Origin: Ignavibacteria bacterium | Lineage (GTDB): Bacteria; Bacteroidota; Ignavibacteria; UBA10030; SZUA-254 | Direction of reading: 5' to 3' | Assembly (NCBI GenBank): GCA_005877655.1 | Contig: VBOC01000254.1 | Coordinates: 1-9,219 of the forward strand | Length of the DNA: 9,219 nucleotides | Notes under the pieces: generated by a model | Seen by the model: only the letters and a program-made list of their open reading frames with translations | Database searches by the model: none | What the model was told of the DNA's origin: nothing | Program-made: the position numbers and the translations under genes | Part shown: piece by piece, positions 6,662-9,219 of the stretch | Layout: each line of letters starts with the position of its first letter | How positions within the stretch are numbered: the stretch's first letter is position 1

Positions 6662-7651
6662 TCAAAACGCCAACGAAAGCGTAAGCCGGTGCGGGGAGTC
6701 GAGATACTGGTACCGCACGTACGCGTAGTCGAGCCGCAGATCGCTTCCCGAAAAATTTTGCTTCACGCCGAATCCTAACGACAGGTTTCCTTCGTCGTAG
6801 TTGAACCGGTACCCTGCGCGCAGGGCCAGCACGTCGCCCCACCAGTATTCGCCCCCGACGTGCAGGCGGTCCCCGAAATCGTTCGTGTGGATCGCATCGA
6901 CCGACAGGACGATACGGTGCACCGCTCCGGTCTGGATGAAGGCGTCATCGGCGCCCATGAGGTTGGCCGACATCCCGATCCGGAAGACCAGCGGAATATC
7001 GTAACCCTCTTCGCGGTCGCTCTGATCGAGAAACTTGACCGACGGGCCGAAGTTCTGCGCGCTCATCGCAATATACATCCCCTTGTACCCGACCTTGTAG
7101 CTTGTCCCGACGTCGTAGGCAAGGATGCGGGCCCTGTAGACGAAGAGCTTTTCCTGCAGATATTTCACGGTCGCGCCGATGGAGAGCATCTCCGTGAATT
7201 GACGCGAGAAGGAGAGCCCCAGCATGAGATCTCCGCCGGTCACGGTATTCCCGGTCCGGGTGTCGCTCGACCCGCTCGGAACCGTTACGAGGGCCTCCTG
7301 AATCTGGCCATAGTTGAGAGAGGCGTAACTCAATCCCACCGTGCCGATGTCATTCCAGCGGAACCCGACGGCGCCCGCCGCGAAATTCATTCCGGCAAAC
7401 CAGCGGGCGTACGAAAAAGAGGCCTCGGCCGTTGTGATGCCCGAGAGGCCCGCGGGGTCCCAGAAGACGGAGTTGATATCCCTGGCCGTGGCGATCGACG
7501 CCTCGCCGAGGGCCGCCTGGCGGGCGCCGACCCCGATCTTCAGGAATTGAAACGCGGTTCTACCCGACTTGTTGAACTCCTGGCTCATGAGCGCGGGAGG
7601 CGTCATCACGGCCAGTATGCCGAAAACGGGGAGGGAACGGAGCATGTTCAT
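6662..7651 (-). CDS. PorV/PorQ-family outer-membrane beta-barrel protein
   Basis: A 329-residue protein with a signal peptide (about 1-23, hydrophobic core VFGILAVMTPPALM, cleavage near MSQ-EF). The region TAFQFLKIGVGARQAALGE (32-50), then DINSVFWDPAGL (58-69), is the characteristic N-terminus of the PorV/PorQ family. The rest alternates hydrophobic and polar residues with many aromatic positions, as in a transmembrane barrel, and the chain ends in phenylalanine (LSLAF), a typical outer-membrane assembly signal. In type IX secretion, PorV shuttles cargo carrying the C-terminal sorting domain from the translocon to the attachment complex; many paralogues in FCB genomes have no proven role. Here it sits 22 bp after a gene for a protein with such a C-terminal domain, which suggests the two work together. 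The ATG at 7651 has GGTGA only 3 bp away, whereas the ATG at 7645 has the same GGTGA at 9 bp, so the real start may be two codons later. Confidence 0.85.
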   Translation of the reverse strand: MNMLRSLPVFGILAVMTPPALMSQEFNKSGRTAFQFLKIGVGARQAALGEASIATARDINSVFWDPAGLSGITTAEASFSYARWFAGMNFAAGAVGFRWNDIGTVGLSYASLNYGQIQEALVTVPSGSSDTRTGNTVTGGDLMLGLSFSRQFTEMLSIGATVKYLQEKLFVYRARILAYDVGTSYKVGYKGMYIAMSAQNFGPSVKFLDQSDREEGYDIPLVFRIGMSANLMGADDAFIQTGAVHRIVLSVDAIHTNDFGDRLHVGGEYWWGDVLALRAGYRFNYDEGNLSLGFGVKQNFSGSDLRLDYAYVRYQYLDSPHRLTLSLAF

Positions 7652-7673
7652 GCGTCACCCGCGGAGAGAATCG

Positions 7674-9219
7674 TCATCGAATGATCATGAGCCGGCCGGT
7701 GAACGTGCCGTCCAGCCCGGCTGTTTCAGATTGAACATTGAAAAGATAAAGCCCTGGGGCAACCAGAAGGCCCGAATTGCTTTTCTGATCCCACGTCTCG
7801 CTTCCGAACACGTTGCCGCGCGAATCCGGCTGGTGCTCGAGCGTTCTGACCAGATCCCCCATGACCGAGTAAATCCTGATCGCGCATCGTTCGGGCAGAT
7901 TCCTGAACTCGACCTGGTAAGGGTCGGTCACGCCGAAACTGCGGGCCGGATCATTGTACACAAAGGGGTTCGGCACGGCGAAAATATCGAACGAGGCGAC
8001 CGGGCCCGGAGCCGCGGAAGTCGGAAGCGTCCTGCCGTAATCCCCGCTTGCAAGCTCGGGCAGATTGGTTACCACGGCGCCGTTCGCCGAAGTCCATCGT
8101 GTCGGATGGCTGCGATAGGCGGAGACATAGTACCCGTACTTGAATCCGAACGACACGGCGGTATCGACGAGACGGTACCTGTTCAATGCGGGATCCCAGT
8201 ATCCGGAAAAAACCGCTTTCGGGATATCGGCGATCAGGCGCCATGCGGCGCCGCGGAAAACGGGAGGGGCGGTCTCGCTCGAGTACTGAAAGTCGGTCGA
8301 CCGGTAGATCCGGTAACCGTCGAGGTCGCTGATGCCGTTATAGAACGTCCCGCCCGAGCCATCGCTGATCTGCGCCGTCTCGGCGACTTTATCCCACGTC
8401 ACTCCGATCGAAGGTCTCTCGGTGCCGACCGATGCGTTCACCGCGTCCGCGTGGGGCCCCGGAGGTGGCTCGGGGGCATCGGCGGCGAGCGGTATCCCGT
8501 TGATCGTTGCGCCGAGACCCCACTGAACCGCATTGCGTGCATTGACGGCATTACCCCTGACGGCGCCGATCGTGCTGTCCGGATAATGATTTTGCGGATC
8601 GCCTGCATTCACTTCGTTATAATCCATCACTCCTGCGATCTCGGCGAGGACAAACCGGACGGAATCGCCCGGAGCGAGCGTGTACGGGCCGTAGGAGAGC
8701 GTATAAAAGTTCATCCTGTTGCCGCGATTCCCGAGCGCGGCTTGCGTGTCGGGGGTCGTGGCTAGGTCGTAGAAGAATTTCTTGCCCTTCGAGAGGGTGG
8801 CGAACTCCAGATCGAGCGGGGCGCCCTGGAACAAACCTCCTTTGTGCGTATCGATCCTCAAGACATCGGGCCGGGGAGATGGTCTCGGAATTCCGTTCGT
8901 CGGGCTCGCATAGAGCGCAACCCATCCGAATCCGGACGGGCTTTCGAGTTCGTCGCCGAATTTTTGCTTCCAGGCGTCGTTCGCTTTGACCGGGAATGGG
9001 TCGAAATCGACCGCGGGCGTCCACGGCGGCCGCAATGGCGCCCTTCCGCCGTTGTAGTTGGTGGAGAAAAAGAGCGTGAAATTATCGAAGATATGATAGA
9101 AGTCGTGGTACGCTCCGGGCTGCCAGCCGAACGCACCCGCCTGCACGGCGGTGAGCTCCGAATGGAAATTAATCTGGCTTTTGGTTGAGACCGAAATTCC
9201 GGAGTGAAAGACGAAATAG
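7674..9219 (-). CDS. Large exported protein with FnIII-like region and T9SS/FlgD-like C-terminal domain, N-terminus outside window
   Basis: The frame is open through the window edge (first full codon at 9218-9216), so these 514 residues are the C-terminal part of a longer protein. A GTG at 9146 is an internal valine, not a start. I do not recognise the N-terminal part seen here (about 1-240); it contains YTLAPGDSVRFVLAEIAG (178-195), a phrase I associate with large surface proteins of FCB bacteria. Residues about 260-370 look fibronectin-III-like, with DLDGYRIYRST (298-308) and FKYGYYVSAY (359-368). The last 100 residues form a sorting-type domain: IFAVPNPFVYND (412-423), IRIYSVMGDLVRTL (447-460), LVAPGLYLFNVQS (485-497) and the final GRLMIIR. 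The pattern NPF, 'ydl.G..v', 'apGvY.y.v', 'G...v.r' is shared by type IX secretion C-terminal domains and FlgD-like Ig domains. Probable surface or secreted cargo, function unknown. The next gene, PorV-like, starts 22 bp downstream. Confidence 0.8.
   Translation of the reverse strand, partial: YFVFHSGISVSTKSQINFHSELTAVQAGAFGWQPGAYHDFYHIFDNFTLFFSTNYNGGRAPLRPPWTPAVDFDPFPVKANDAWKQKFGDELESPSGFGWVALYASPTNGIPRPSPRPDVLRIDTHKGGLFQGAPLDLEFATLSKGKKFFYDLATTPDTQAALGNRGNRMNFYTLSYGPYTLAPGDSVRFVLAEIAGVMDYNEVNAGDPQNHYPDSTIGAVRGNAVNARNAVQWGLGATINGIPLAADAPEPPPGPHADAVNASVGTERPSIGVTWDKVAETAQISDGSGGTFYNGISDLDGYRIYRSTDFQYSSETAPPVFRGAAWRLIADIPKAVFSGYWDPALNRYRLVDTAVSFGFKYGYYVSAYRSHPTRWTSANGAVVTNLPELASGDYGRTLPTSAAPGPVASFDIFAVPNPFVYNDPARSFGVTDPYQVEFRNLPERCAIRIYSVMGDLVRTLEHQPDSRGNVFGSETWDQKSNSGLLVAPGLYLFNVQSETAGLDGTFTGRLMIIR

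Noticed and set aside
5461..6684. Plus-strand open frame (407 codons) opposite the GH106-like gene
   Set aside because: Antisense shadow of a strongly conserved coding region, with low-complexity charged composition and no motif.
7569..8765. Plus-strand open frame (398 codons) opposite the cargo and PorV-like genes
   Set aside because: It covers the signal-peptide region of one real gene and the sorting domain of another in antisense, and shows no domain of its own.

Overview
All seven genes in this window lie on the minus strand, so transcription runs from high to low coordinates. They form one compact array and look like a single operon or two adjoining transcription units. Gaps are 22 bp (cargo gene to PorV-like gene), 46 bp (PorV-like to GH106-like) and about 12 bp (restored end of GH106-like to rbsK). 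rbsK and rbsD overlap by 23 bp. The only real gap, 135 bp, separates rbsD from a GH39/GH5-like gene, which then overlaps an AllA-like gene by ATGA. Both outermost genes are cut by the window edges. I saw no plus-strand gene, RNA gene, CRISPR array or mobile element.

The organism is most likely a GC-rich member of the Fibrobacterota-Chlorobi-Bacteroidota (FCB) assemblage, for example an Ignavibacteria-like or related candidate lineage. The evidence is a PorV/PorQ-type outer-membrane barrel next to a secreted protein whose C-terminal domain resembles a type IX secretion (Por) sorting domain. This is an inference from protein families; no marker gene is present.

Layout in transcription order: (1) 9219-7674, C-terminal 514 residues of a large exported protein with a fibronectin-III-like region and a C-terminal sorting/FlgD-like domain; (2) 7651-6662, PorV/PorQ-family barrel; (3) 6615-3388, a GH106-type (alpha-L-rhamnosidase-like) glycosidase without a signal peptide, interrupted by an in-frame TAA at 3609-3607 that splits its last beta-sandwich domain; (4) 3375-2404, ribokinase RbsK; (5) 2426-2022, D-ribose pyranase RbsD; (6) 1886-450, a secreted clan GH-A glycosidase; (7) 453-1, a ureidoglycolate-lyase-like (AllA family) cupin, nearly complete.

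Together the genes read as a carbohydrate-use locus. A secreted glycosidase would act outside the cytoplasm, a GH106-like enzyme without a signal would finish the oligosaccharide or glycoside inside, and RbsD plus RbsK would convert released ribose (or a similar sugar) to the furanose and phosphorylate it. No sugar transporter or regulator is visible here. The most notable observations are the in-frame stop in the GH106-like gene, the unusual pairing of a rhamnosidase-type fold with ribose-processing genes, and the translationally coupled AllA-like gene.
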